Source of the DNA: Setaria digitata
Taxonomy: Eukaryota; Nematoda; Chromadorea; Rhabditida; Setariidae
NCBI GenBank assembly: GCA_003640385.1
Contig: RCAB01000014.1
Location: 248,001-312,000 of the forward strand
DNA length: 64,000 nt
Reading direction: 5' to 3'
The position numbers and the translations under genes are program-made. Numbering within the stretch: position 1 is the first letter of the stretch; every line of letters starts with the position of its first letter. The notes beneath the pieces are model-generated. The model saw only the letters and a program-made list of their open reading frames with translations, ran no database searches and was not told the DNA's origin. Below, in pieces: positions 46,603 through 59,402 of the stretch.

Positions 46603-49600
46603 ATGTCTATGCAGCAGTATCGAAATGAAAAAAAATTAATCGAAGAAGCAGTGGCGAAAGTACGTGAAGTGGTACATACAGCATCAAAAAACGACATCAT
46701 CCTTGCTCTGCACAATTTCGATTTCGATGTCAGCAAAACTATACAAGCGTTTTGTGACGGTTCGTTAAATGAAATTTAGATTTCACTTAATTCTCTTTAG
46801 GCCACACTTTTTATTTATACCGTGTTTATACGCCCGAAAGTTTCGTCTAGTTTTTAAGCTGTTACTGGTTATTCTAGATGGTGCACAAAGCGCACTAGAT
46901 TCGTGGAAAAGATCCGGTACCGGTAATAAAAAGAATCAAAAAAAGAAGAAGGCCAAGAATCAGGTCACTTTTTCAATGCTTTTTCAACATGATGATACTA
47001 AAACTACAAGTTCTCTTCACAGCTTAATTGAAGTCGAGCTTCAGGCATCTACTACATCTACTACAGCAACTGTATCTACGCCTTCATGCACTTCCGCACC
47101 ACTTTCCGCTCCTAGGGTCCTAAATGAAGTCGTCTCATCATCGGCTATTAACGGTAACAGCGTTGTTTTCATTTTTAATTAGTGTCAGGGTTGCATGATT
47201 GTTCTTAATTGAGAGCTGCGGTAGAACCGTAGAATAACAGAGAGTTTATTAAGTTTATTAAGTGTAGAGTTTATTAAGTACATATCTAGAGTATTACTTT
47301 TTATTGTAGAGGTTAAAGAATCACGGTTCACGACGAATGCCGACGTTCATTGTATGCTTTCATGTATTTTCATTAGAGTAGGAAGGGGATGATTTTTTCT
47401 TTAATAGTTATGCTCTGTGTGATTATGGTATTATTCTATTTCTCAAAGTTTTTTCTGCATGGCTTCTTTTTACCAAGTATAAATTAATGGTTTTTGATAT
47501 GATTCACTGAAGTGGCGGATTCAGGCAATCGATCTGGGTTGTCAGCACCCGAATCGAAGCAAGTAGTAACCGATGTTAGTGATCTTAAAATGCTTTCTGC
47601 TACTTCTGTTCCATTCAAAGTAACCGCACCAAATGAAATTCGGGACTTTGATAATGGTCGCATTAATGAAGGTATTGACTGTTTTTTTTTTTGCTCAAGG
47701 ATTTATTGCAAACACTTGTGGATAAAGATTGACTGGTCAGAACTCTGTTTAAGTTCTTTTCATGAGTTATTTCTAAAGGTAGCTTCCGTATAATAGTGGA
47801 TTTACTAAATTGAAACGTTTTATGCACGACAAATTTGTAACCTTGTAAAACCTTCTTCGTTTTTGTACGCGGTCATTTCATCCTTTTGATATGAGTAGTT
47901 TTGTTTGTGTAGTAGAGTTGCTTTAGATGCAACCGCGCTACGAGACCATGGTAGGCAAATCGAAAAGGTAGAGACCGTCTTTAAAAATCAAATTTCTGTA
48001 GCGGAAGAAAATGTGCGAAATTCATTCAAGGTGAGTATATGTCGAAAAGGTTGTAATTTTAAAATTTTTAATTTTCATCTGGAAATAATTTCAGAAAGTG
48101 GTGACTACAGTGAATGACACAGGTGTTCTGTACAGATTATTTCCTTCAGACGGTTTGAAAGATATAATAATTTTCTTCTGAATTGGTTTTAGGGCCGAAA
48201 ATTCATTTTAGTCGTTTAAACTCATTAACAAAAAGCAGTTTGGCTTCTTGTAGTGCTGTGAAATCAGATGTATGATCGTGAACCAAAGATATTGTAAGTT
48301 AGGGAGAAGATAAGGTAAAGGATAATAACTTTTCATACAGAAATTAATCTCGGTTGTGCATATATTTGTTTTTCTGTAGTACTAAGCAGCAACATACGGA
48401 CCTAATATAAGTTTCCCCTTTGACAGTTGCTTGTTTAGCAAGCATTATTTCTTTAGTGTATACGCCAAATTCTGGCTGAGCGCGAAAGTCATTTGTTGGC
48501 GGAATTACAACGAGCGCATGATGAAGGAACACGGTTCTTCAATGAGCGTCGTGTGCAATCCTGTGAATTGTTCGACCGTGCCAAACGAATGAGTGCAATG
48601 AGTGATCGTGAACAAACTGAATTACGCGATGAAATTGCAAGATTTAATTCAGAGAAACAAGACGAAGAAGGGATTGCTCTCGCAACTCGTTTCCACGGCG
48701 ACAGTACTCAACTCATCAAACTTGTTAAAAACTTTGGCGAAGGTGTTATAGTATTTCCACTTATTTTTTCTATTATCCTAATTAGAGCTTTAATCTGGTA
48801 ATATGGGAAGCCTTTTTTTCCCCTAGGGAATATTGAGGATTTTTTCTTGTATTGTATAAAGTACTTTAACTATTCAGACTTTCATGTTGCGATGTAGATG
48901 TAAGTTATATTTTTTCGTGTCGTAGGCGTGATACTTTCGATTCGAACATTTGTAATATGCTATGCCATTTTTTCCGGAAAATGTATCCAACCAGTTACTT
49001 GGCAGTTTTTTTATTCTATAGTAGATCTTTGGGTTTTGCAATGTGAAATCAATATTTCACCTGGTTCTGATATGACGAAAAGATTCATGTGACTGCAGAG
49101 GAATCTCATAATTCAGTTTATGTTTGTGAAGAATGTAAATAAGTTTCGTTATACTGACTTACCTTCAGTAAATTTTTCCAGTAGTCGCTGTAAATGGGGC
49201 AGCCAGAAGTGAGACGAATTCAGTAGTGCGTCAAACAGGAACTACTGTTCCAACTTATACAATGAAACACTCGACAAGTCATTCCTCTATTGTAAGCTCA
49301 CTTGGTGAGGATTCAGGCCTCGGACAAATTAGTCCAGTTGGAAATGGTATTTTTTATAATTTAGTTAAATTTTAAAACGCAGTGAAAATCTCACTAGTTA
49401 CTTCGCAAACATTTTTATTTGACAAGGGATGCCCCAAGTAACGAATGTCTTCTTTAAATAAAATGAAACCCATAAATTCACGGTTTTCATATTGCTTAAC
49501 ATAAACCCTGTAATAACAGTGACTATAGAGATAACTAACTTTTGGGATCAATTAAATTTTCAGATGACCGTAAAAATGTAGCGGAAATTTCAAATGGAGG

Positions 49601-50222
49601 AATTTTAATGAAGTCGGATGCTTTGACTGCCGAACAGCTCGCGGATCTCAATAAAAAATTGCAGGAATCACTCAAAGCACAGGTGTGTTTTACTCAAAGA
49701 AGACAATTTGTTTTCTTCCTGTTGGCAATTAGCGCAGAACATAAAGCCATTTATTCCTGCATATTAATGGTGATTGAGGAGAAGAAGTGGAAACAGTGCA
49801 AAAACAGTTGGACTTATAACACTGGACTTTCTTAGAGAAATAATTTTTTAACATTTTCCCACATCCAATAGTCATATTTTTGTGAATAGGGCAATTTTGG
49901 TGGACCCACAGCCGCATTAGCTTGGCGTTTTAATATAATAAAGTAGGATTCCTTGTAGAGGTATTACTTTACAGCTATTCTTATTAGATTCTCAAAAAAA
50001 AAGGAATGTAAGAATGGTCAACTCTTTATCCAGGGTATTGATGCTTCGATTTTATCCGGTATTGGTAGTAGAAACGGAATGCCAGTCAGACGTCGCCCTC
50101 CTGGTAGTGGACGTGGACAAGCGAATTCGACACGTGGAGGGCGAGGAAGAGCTCAGCGTGGCGGTGCTGGCAGAAAAACATCGCTTGTTCGTGTTCCCGA
50201 TCTTTTTATTTTAGAATCTTAG
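46603..50222 (+). CDS. SPATS2/SPATS2L-like RNA-binding protein
   Basis: Eight exons in phase give 487 aa: 46603-46759, 46878-47153, 47513-47671, 47918-48030, 48457-48742, 49182-49346, 49564-49682, 50034-50222. Residues about 10-60 form the UBA/CUE-like helical domain of the SPATS2 family (AKVREVV, NDIILALHNFDFDVSKTIQAF), followed by SALDSWKRSGTGNKKNQKKKKAK, the characteristic lysine block. Residues about 205-325 are a long charged coiled coil (ILAERESHLLAELQ, EIARFNSEKQDEEG, ATRFHGD) matching the family's second conserved region. The C-terminus (about 440-475) is an RGG/RG box (GSGRGQANSTRGGRGRAQRG). Human members are cytoplasmic or stress-granule-associated RNA-binding proteins of poorly defined function. 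The ATG is about 48 nt after acceptor GTTTCAG. The acceptor of exon 3 (CACTGAAG) is weak but needed for phase. Confidence 0.85.
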
Positions 50223-52225
50223 ACTTAGAATCAAACATATTTCAACAACGAATATGTCACATGATGGTTGCCTTTGCTCATTTGAAAAATTTAATATCGT
50301 TTTCATTTCTGTTTTGTTCTCTGCACTGGAAGCAGTCATGCTTAGTAACTAGTGTGAGGTGTTTCCATTTGTTAGATTGCTTAAAGTTGATTTTCCTAAC
50401 TCTCTGGGAATTAGGTTCTAGTGTTGAGTGCACTTTACAAATTTCATGAGGTGAAAATAATGGAAATGATGAGTCTGTTGTTTCTACCCTTTTTTTAAAG
50501 GTTTTTTTTTTAAACTCCAAATCTAGTAATGGTTTTGATTATTTGTCTGCTTTTCAACAAGATTTTCTATTTTTGCCATGTTGATTAATAGTTACTTCTT
50601 GAAGTTCGTTGTATGTGTTGTAAGCAACAAGCTTTAAAGGTTAGTAATAAATTCCATGTTTGATATCATACTTCGTTTTAAAACATGGAATATCTTATTT
50701 ACTAAAGAGCAACATAAGAACAAATTTACTGTTTTGATGTTGCATTTCGTGAAGTAATCTATCTTATTAGCCTTAGGTTTTTATTTCCATTTATTCATCC
50801 GTTATTTCTTCATCCTTCTATCCGTTTTTCTGTGATCAAATATAGTCCATTTCTCTAATTATTTTCTCTAAAAGTACTCGTTTTTCTTTTGCAGTGCTGC
50901 CTCGTCACCCTCAGAGTGCGCTTGTGCCCGTTGCTTTCTTAACCTATCTTTCACTCATGAAATTCGTCGGATTTATGCTTAATTAATTAACACATACTAT
51001 GTCTTTAATCTACAGTTTTGTCGGTTTTAGCGATTTAAGGTAGAGAGACGAGTCAAACTTCCGACACTTAAAATTCATAGTTTATTGTTTAGTTGCAACA
51101 TTAATAAAGATAGTGTTTTGTTGCTCCAGATCAGAAATGCTAGGTCGTACAATTAACTTCCGTGGTGGGTTGTGTTTGGTCTTTTTTGTTGGGGTTTCTT
51201 GTTCAAAAGCTGGAGTGGTTTCTTTCATAGTTATTTTGGATAATTTTCGTCATTTAGAGTCGAAGTAACCGTGCAAAGTGACTTGAAAGGAGTACAGCTG
51301 TAATTAAAATACCTGTATTTTTTCCAGGTTATCCAAGTTCCGGAGAATGCAGATTAACCCTTAAAGGTCTAGTGACTAATGAGATTTAGAAAAGATTCGG
51401 CGGTGCTCTAAAATGGTTTTAACATGAGTATGTCGTAATATCCATTTTTAGCAGTTTTGTTGCAATTGTCAGTGCATGTGTGGACGTTATGTTTGTGTGT
51501 ACTTTCGTATGCCTCTATGTGTTTTGTTTATAGAATAAGCACATTTCATAAATGGTACGTATTCGCTCATTTCACTTTTCTTTGTACTGCAATAAGTTCA
51601 ACAAATTACCTTTGTATTGCAACAGTTTATTATACGTATTAGTTCGGGATTTTTGGGTATTTCTTATTCTGTTTGTACTACTCTTACGCAACAGTATAGC
51701 TTTTTTATCAATAAATTGTCATTCCTTTTACATATTGTGTGTACAGTACAAGGAAACTGTGTTCTCTTGTTAGTAGTGGGGGTTATGGCAATTTAATTTT
51801 TGAAACGCAGTAGTCTTGACTTTGGTAAGAGGTTTCCGAACATTTGAACATTTGGTTGGTGGGTCGTATGCAGCAAGTTTTGTCATGAAGACTCTCAGAG
51901 AGGTGAATTCTGAGATTAGAACCAGGAGCGCTGCTGTGTTTCACATTCGATGGAAATTAGCTTAACCAGTTGAGATTCAGGAAAATGATAGTCTTATCAG
52001 GCTGCAAATGGTGAAAATGCAAATTCGCATGTATTTATATATATAGTAGGCATTATTGTAGATTTAGAATTATGTCATAATGCGCTGAGTATGCCTGCAC
52101 ATAATTGTCAGCAGTATCAGTCAGTCTGATTCATTTAGTTGTACTAACAGTTTTAACTCGCTGAGGCTGGAGCGAAGTATTTTTTCGAAGCTAATAATCA
52201 AGTTGGTGGTAGCGATATACCGTAA
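50223..52225. other. intergenic, no supported gene
   Basis: Contains the 3' untranslated region of the SPATS2-like gene; an AATAAA occurs near 50646. Hydrophobic frames at 51457-51773 look like chance T-rich translations. Confidence 0.4.
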
Positions 52226-52960
52226 ATGGCTCCTAAAGTACTTGTGATTCTGCATGGTGGACAGATTCAGCAAAACTTTTATTCATCCTAAATCTGTGGA
52301 AAGCTAACTGACAAGAAGCGTTTATGTGTTCTCGAGATTCTCAACCAACGGGATTGTACGCCACTGTCAGACAGAAGTTCGTTGCAAATAGCGGAAAATA
52401 ATATTTACTAAACTGAAAAGGCAGAAGTTCCTTGTCACCTAAATGTCGCAAAAAGATTTCCTGAATGTCAGAAATCGATAAGTTTCCTTTGGTGATTACT
52501 ATTGATGCAGAAATAATGCTTCCAAAAGTTACCAAATATCTAAAGTATTTTGCCTCTCTGTTTACAATTTCAACTTTTTTAACAAATATCTCTGATATGT
52601 TCTGTTAGTAAAACTTGAAAAAGTATCGAAAAGTATGCTTAAAATACTGCCAAGGAATAAGTTATTCCAATCCATGGCAGCTATGGAAAAGAAATTTTTT
52701 TCATCACTGTTACAAACTTCGCAGATGAACCTTCAGATTCCAATCTGAATTTCCTCATTCTTGTACGGAAGCACATCTATCAACGAGCTAATCCTGAAGT
52801 TGATGTAGTGAAGGTTCAATTAAATAATTTGTTTAAGAGTTGAATTAATTAATAGTAAGCTCAGGTCACCTTGACTGATGCACGTCGAGATAAATTTAAG
52901 TTAATTCATGAACGAACTAGAACCAAGAGTCTTACTATGATTCTGCCAACTTAAATTTAA
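52226..52960 (+). pseudogene. possible degenerate or short-intron coding region, unknown
   Basis: A chain of plus-strand blocks reads like protein. It opens with ATG at 52226 (MAPKVLVILHGGQIQ). After one stop the same frame resumes as LTDKKRLCVLEILNQRDC, then after another stop as AEVPCHLNVAKRFPECQKS. In a different frame, HGSYGKEIFFITVTNFADEP and LVRKHIYQRANPEVDVVK follow. A 60-bp GTTCAA...CTCAG interval can be spliced out in phase to reach VTLTDARRDKFKLIHERT and a stop near 52960. The stops and frame changes suggest a decayed gene; real introns or sequence errors are the alternative. I do not recognise the family. Confidence 0.3.
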
Positions 52961-54303
52961 ACAAAATTGAAATTCTCCTTACCCTTTCTGTTCACTCTTA
53001 ATTTGCGTTCATTTTAATTAACTTTTGAGACTTAGGGATTTGGCACTCTGGGACCATCCTTTTTCGTCGACTTACTGACCAGTTCATTTCACTGATTCCT
53101 TTTTTTTTCATTTGAATTTTATGAGCAGAATGATTGCTAGTAAAAGTTCGTTATCTTTCCCTTCATCTCTGACAATCTTAAGATTAACACACTCTGTGCA
53201 AAAACCACGTATGTGGAAGTTTTACTGGTAAGCTCAAGATGGTCAATCAATCAGTTTCAATCCAAAACATTTCATTACGTTCTAGAGAACACTCTTTTCA
53301 GTATTTGTTTTCGTCTAGTCGATAAAAGCCAGACCATATACAAGATGTCGTCCTGAGCAGGTTTACGGTTTTCTGGATACGGCAAACCTTTAATGTCTGC
53401 TTCTCCTAGCAAAGATAAAAACAAACTCCATGGTAAGAATATAAATTGTGCAGACACGCATATAAGTACATTTACTTATGCACTTTTTCCACATTCCTGT
53501 ACTTGCGTGTATTTACACGCATTTCTTTTTCTTAACTGAATTACGGGTAAAAATCGTTGTGCGAAACACTGGGAGAAGTATAAGTAAATGACCCGTTCAC
53601 TTCCACTGATGTTTCTCTGTGAATGCACGAACCGTGAGATCATGTTCATATGCACCTTGTGAAGTGAAACACTTTTTTCCTGAGGCTAGCAGTGAAAATA
53701 TATTATCGATAACCTGAAACGATTATGATTACCCGTTTAATCGAGAATCATTGTTTTGGAATTCATCAGCTATATTCTTAAAATTCCCGCTGATACATGC
53801 TAGTTTAGAAAAAAACAACCTTTGAACTCGATGTTTTCTCTACGACAATTTGTCTCATTTGGCATATGACATTCAACCGTTTAGCATATCTTTTCAGTCT
53901 ATAATGTCTGTTTAATTTGTAGAGTTACAGGTTCAAGTTCAATCTGCAGATCACATCAGCCCGTTCGCATCCATTTCAAGCATCAAATAACCACCAAATA
54001 ACTGATCTGGTGCGTAATTATGAATGTGGGAGAAAAAATGCATATTGGCTTCCGAACAGGTATGTTTCTTATTAGACTCATAACAGTGTGGCTAGCTAGC
54101 ATGTGGGATGTCAAGTTGTGCTTTTTGTACGCGACTTAGCTATATTACCAATAAGCCAAGTTAAAGTTTTTGCATTCGATCTTTGAGCACCGAAATCATC
54201 TCCCCTTACAACTAGATGCTTTTTAATTCGTTTCAAATGTTGTGATGATATACTGATAAATTGTACTGAAGGTTGTATCCATGAAGAGAATGCCTCAACC
54301 TCA
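52961..54303. other. intergenic; one minus-strand candidate frame
   Basis: A minus-strand frame at 53275-53457 reads as a hydrophobic start followed by a charged segment (GLPYPENRKPAQDD) and a basic tail. It also follows an acceptor-like CTTTGCTAG, but no partner exon was found. The right end is the upstream region of the AKAP17A-like gene, where the frame remains open 5' of the chosen ATG. Confidence 0.3.
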
Positions 54304-57300
54304 ATGGCTGATGAATTGGAACCATTGTGTGCCTCAATGGGTCTCTACGTGAAGCCTTCAGCAAGGATGACGGTTACTGTTTGTCTACCTCCGTTAAAAC
54401 AGCCTGGACAGTCAATTTCCAACTGGGATCTGATGGAAAAGATCAAGAAAGCCGTTTGTCCTATTGAGGTATTTATCATTTCTTCCTGTTCAGGTCGTTT
54501 CAGCAGTAGCATACTAACCAACACTGGATAGCTTTTTGTTGATATCAAATGCTGAATGTGCTATAGCTTCTTACAAGACTTCCACTCGTCTTGTAAGCTT
54601 CTAGTCTGCGTGTAAGAAAGCTTCTTGTACAAGTTGGAATTCACATGAAAATTAAACTCCTTTGATGCCTAAATAAGCATAGCATACCTGTTTGTCAGTC
54701 ATATGATTAGCAAGAATTGTATGCATGTACCATTTCAGTCTCTTAGATTATCGATTATCAGCACTTCCGATCACGTTACCTTATAAGTCAAATGTTTCAT
54801 ACTGTTATAGTCATCTTGGCTTGAGAATAGTGTGTACGGTTTCGGAGAGCGTCTTATTGTTTTGTTTCCTCCCCTTCTCTCTTCCATCTTCCCTTTGTAG
54901 TAGAAGATTAGATTTGTGCCAACACGACAATCATTTAACTTTTTGTAGCTTTCATCAATTCGCGTCATGACAAGTACTATCGAGTTGGTACGGTTCGAAG
55001 CGGAACTTCCCAGCCGCAAGATTCTTGCTAAGTTATCTATTGATTAATTTTTCAACTGTTGCTAAATGCTGAATTAATGTTACATTCCTTTTTTTTTTTT
55101 GTACTATAGACAGATTTTATTCCGGATTTTCACCACCTTGCGTGTTAATTTTTTTAAACATCTATGAAAGCTTTTCGAGACTTTGTTTTTATTTGATGTT
55201 GATGACAAATATATTTTTCAGGTTATCAAAGCTCTAGATGGTTATACTTTGAAAGTAATGGGTTTCTTTGAACCACTAAAAGTTCGAGCAGCGGAAGCGA
55301 AGTCGGACTTCCCCACTCGACATGACTGGGATGAATTCTTCCGAAACGCAGATAATATGAATGAGCTGGAACCTGGTGAACGACCAGATACTATATACTT
55401 AGCAAAAATGCCGTCGAATTGGTTTAAGGTCAACTATTTGATTTCATTATTTTATTCCTCGTGATATTTTCTAATACGTTTATCCTATTCGTTTATAAAC
55501 TTATCTGTTACAGAGCGCTCCGTAAAATATATCTGTAGAATGTGTATGGTGAAATATCGCGCAGTTCCAAAACTCCGGGTTCTTTACTTAATTTTGGGTG
55601 GGATCACCCGTTAAGGCAGTACTTTATTTTCACAAAATTCAAATTTAAGTTAGTGATCTTTTGTATTTTCTTACGAACACGTTCAATTTTGAAGGACTGT
55701 AGTTCTTGTGATGGTTCATTGCCCAGTGAAAACGTTCTTCGAAGTGTCTTCGAACGTTTTGGAACAGTACGTTGCGTTGATATCCCAATTTGCGACCCCT
55801 ATAGAAAGAAAATGTCAGCAAAAATATCCGGTATACGTACTACAGGCTTCTCATTCGGGCAGGTCAGTTCTTTTTAGTAAATATTTATTTCACACGCTTC
55901 ACAAATATGCCTAGTTTAATCATTGCAGTTCTTGCAATTCAGAATTTGTTTCAGCGATTCTTTCAGGAGGTTTTATTTGAAGGATATGTACAGTTTGTGG
56001 AATATATTTCATTCGTTAGAGCCATGGATTTCTTGCGTAATAAGAAATTGGTGAAAAAGATGTCAGATGATAGAGTTTTCGAAGCAGCCATCAAGGTAAG
56101 CAATACGGAAACAATCTAAAATCTACCTGTTTTAAAGAATTGATAAAGGAAGGAGTACTGCTCACTCTTACTTATAATATGAATTGTAAACGCATTTATA
56201 ATGCTTTATGAAAGATGCATGAAACTGCTTTGGTTGGTCTTGCCATTGTTTCCTTTTATTGCCATTAATTTTTTCTCTATCATTTCCATTTAGCTTCGTA
56301 TGACCCTATTTTTGGAGACTATGTTGAATTTTTCCCCTTCCTGCTGCAGCGACAGTGAATATCCTTTTCTTTTATAAATGATTCTTATAAATGAGTTGCT
56401 TTTTACTTTGCAGGTAGATTTTGATAAAAATAAACACCTATCAGACAAAAACATACATAAAAGGTGTGTGGAGAGGGAACGGCTGAAGGAATTGGAGGAG
56501 CAGAAAATTTCAGAAGAATGTCGAAAGCGGTATAACATTTGTATTAAACTTCTGCTATTTTTATTGGTAGTTCTTAAATTTCTTTTTAACAATAAATTGG
56601 AAACTAGTAAAACCGAGAAAAAAGTGGTGATGGAAGGAAGAGTGTATGGAATGTTAACTGGTAGAGTGTTCATATAAATGAGCAGTATAAAGGCATTAAC
56701 ACTGATTTAGCTCATTTATTTTTGATATCGGTTTTAAGTGGAAAATGGCGGTAACTTAAATTTAAAGGTTGAATAGAGCTTAAACCGCTAAATGTGTGAA
56801 GAGGCACTGAGAATTTTAGGAATATGAGGCTTTTAAGCCTTGATAGAAAAAACAAAGGTCAAATTGTACTTTTGCTTTTTTTAACTCGGCGAAATACATG
56901 TTGCTGCGGGACTGCATGTGATTTTTGCAGCGAAAAAGAAGAGAAAGCTAAAACCTGTACTGAAAAAGAATACATCCACCGTCGGGCACAGAGAGAAGAG
57001 AAACATCGCGGAAAAGTTGGTCATTTTTTTTTTGACCTTTTCAGAGTTTTTAAACCTTTTTTTTTTTGGATAGTCGTCTATTCGCTTTTATTTTCATAAA
57101 TCATTTTTGCCTCCCAGTTATATCCATGCTAATCACATTTAAAAGAGTATCACAATATCTGCAAAGGAGTACATACAAATCTAAAGAAGTAAACGAAAAG
57201 TCTGTTTTGGGAGCTTAAATCTGTACATCCAGTCTCAAAAACGATGCAGTCAGAAAAACCCGGTTTAATCGTTTAATGTAATAAAAATAAAAAAGTTTTT

Positions 57301-58196
57301 CTCAAATAAGAAATTCAGCGGGACCAAGAAAGGCGATTGAAGAAACACCACCAGCTAAATGAAGTGATCGCAGAAGAGGAAAGAAAACTTCTAAGTGCAC
57401 AGCGGAAATTAGAATCAAAAAGACTGCTTTCTGCACTTTTTTGGAGAATTGAGGTAGTATTATTCCCTTAAGTTTCAAAAGCACAATAACTGCCTTTTCA
57501 TAAATCTGTTGTATAATAAAGATAAGAAGGTTTAAATTTACAATTATCTGGTAAAGATAATTGTAAATTTTAAATTGTACTAGTGCACACCTTTTGAAAT
57601 TATGTTTAAGATTGCCTAGGGATGGTGCTTTATTTTGTTCTTTCACAAATCTCTGATAAATCTATTTGCTAGGCAAAATTACGAGAAAAAGATTCTGGAT
57701 TGAAAATGAATTCGGAAGATTTGGAAGATGATTTGCAAGCTGAACTGGAGACGAAACTAAGGCAGGCTCTGCTACGAGAACAGGAACAAAGATTGCGAAA
57801 ACGAGTATGATTTTCTGCCTCATCGAGTCTTTTCATTTTTCTCCTAATTAAGGAATTTTTGAATTTTTTGGTGAAGACTGGCAAGTTCGAAAGTTACGTC
57901 TTATTCATACTTTATTACGATAGTGTATATTCCCAAGGTGTTGGTTGCTCAGCAGGAATATTAATAGTAAAGTTTACAAGGAGGACAGGTAAGTTTTTTG
58001 TTGGTCTCTGTTGAATATTATAATTGGTCAGTGACCGATTTCTATCGATTATTTACTTTCGGCTTTTTCATCCCTCGATTCAGTGCAAAAAAAAAAACAA
58101 AAAAAAAAACAATTGCAAATTTACTTTCAGATTGAGGCTAAAATGATGCTAAACAAATTACATTCTGTTACAAGTGGAGACCGAGAAAAGAAGTAA
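54304..58196 (+). CDS. AKAP17A/XE7-like splicing-associated protein
   Basis: Ten exons, about 428 aa: 54304-54468, 54949-55031, 55222-55428, 55695-55862, 55967-56095, 56414-56529, 56931-57015, 57319-57453, 57673-57804, 58131-58196. The match to human AKAP17A runs along the length: MGLYVKPSARMTVTVCLPPLKQPGQSISNW, LVRFEAEL, LKVRAAEAKSDFPTRHDWDEFF, ELEPGERPDTIYL (together the N-terminal conserved region), then the divergent RRM (VLRSVFERFGTVRCVDIPICDPYR, GYVQFVEY, FDKNKHLSDK) and a charged coiled coil to the end. The human protein binds PKA regulatory subunits and regulates splicing in speckles; its long RS-rich tail is missing here. The start could be further 5', because the frame is open back through about 15 codons to an acceptor-like CTGAAG. 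The exon 2 to exon 3 junction has no canonical solution. Confidence 0.85.
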
Positions 58197-58503
58197 TATA
58201 TTCTTCCACGAACGTATGAGCTTCTGGAAATGATCATGCCCTCTAGAATTACATATATTAACGGGAACTGCGGAGTGGAGGATAGGATTGCTGCTTCATT
58301 CCTGACAAACGGAATTTATAAAAGGCCTCATAAACCATAGTTGTGATCATTCATTTTTAACATAGTTTACGTTTTGCAGTGCTTGTCTAGTCCATTTGTG
58401 TACAGTCATTAGTATGTTGTGACTTGACATAATTATTTCGCATCAAATAAATACGCAGTTTTGTGCTCAAAGTTACATAGCAAGAGTAAAGTCGAGTATC
58501 TGC
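58197..58503. other. 3' region of the AKAP17A-like gene
   Basis: No exon. An AATAAA lies near 58446 and could end the AKAP17A-like transcript. Confidence 0.4.
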
Positions 58504-58830
58504 ATGGACAGTTCACATCAGTTGATTGTCAATGTATGCTACCAGCCATCAACTCTTGCTGTTGCAGCAAAAAAGTTCTTGAGTAAGGTGTATGAGGAAG
58601 AGGAACTGGTAGCAAGTAAGGGAGTTTAGTTTACTGTTCAAGCAACAACCTAGAATTCCCAATCTAACTTAGCAGTGCGAGTTATTTCGCCTCACTGGTC
58701 TTCTTTTTCTAGATATCAAATTGTTCAGCTATTTTCTCTCTCCGCAATCTTCAAGAAAACATCCCCTGATATGATATGACTTCAGTTCCTGATGCAATTC
58801 CCGATTCCGCCAAGAAATCATCTTAGATAT
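58504..58830 (+). CDS. candidate two-exon small protein (about 50 aa), unknown
   Basis: ATG at 58504 opens MDSSHQLIVNVCYQPSTL and a Lys/Glu-rich continuation to a good donor (GCA A|GTAAGG, exon end 58615). An acceptor ATGACTTCAG at about 58786 joins in phase to a short exon reading PDAIPDSAKKSS and a stop near 58830. The frame 58792-59016, overlapping the same exon, is also open and protein-like (NHLRYARQYLGLSYQ, DELSLLGNDLI) but does not join in phase. No family is recognised. It lies between the AKAP17A-like and eIF3i genes on the same strand. Confidence 0.3.
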
Positions 58831-59402
58831 GCCAGGCAATACCTTGGCCTGTCTTACCAGACCAATCATTATCACCAACTTATCGATGAACAGCATCTTA
58901 CAAAGTGCGTTGACGAACTTTCTTTGTTGGGAAATGACTTGATCACATTGTCACTATACTTTTTTAGGCCTTCATATTTTGCGTGTCAAAGGAGCGAGCT
59001 TTTACTGAGGACGTAGGTGTTGGAGTGGACGTGTCTGGGAATTTTTCGTTTAGTTTATTTAGATTAATCATCGGTATGACTTCAGTTCCGGCAGAATTTA
59101 ATTACTTAAGAAAGAAGTTGCTTATACATCTGTCCAATGGTCTGAGTCTTTCTCTCCGCTGCAGTATAGATAAACATCGGTGAGATTTGGAGGGAGAAAG
59201 AGCAGAGTAGTTGTAAGGAAAAAGTGAGAGTAATGAAGTTTGAAGTAATATTCATTTATGAAAAAAAGAAAAGAAACTGTGAGATGTATTAATTAAAATT
59301 AGAGAAGATATTAGTTCGATAATCTGTTTTGTAAATATATGATTCGTTCATATTACAATGAAACGCGAATGTGAATGTATTTAGCGTGTTTGAGAAAGGA
59401 CG
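58831..59402. other. upstream region of the eIF3i gene
   Basis: No supported gene beyond the candidate frames noted for 58504-58830. A second copy of the acceptor-side sequence TATGACTTCAGTTCC occurs at about 59074. The eIF3i start follows an acceptor-like GTATTTAG near 59384. Confidence 0.35.

Noticed and set aside
51457..51773. Overlapping hydrophobic frames that look like membrane spans
   Set aside because: The hydrophobicity comes from T-rich sequence; no splice sites, start context or partner exons support a gene.
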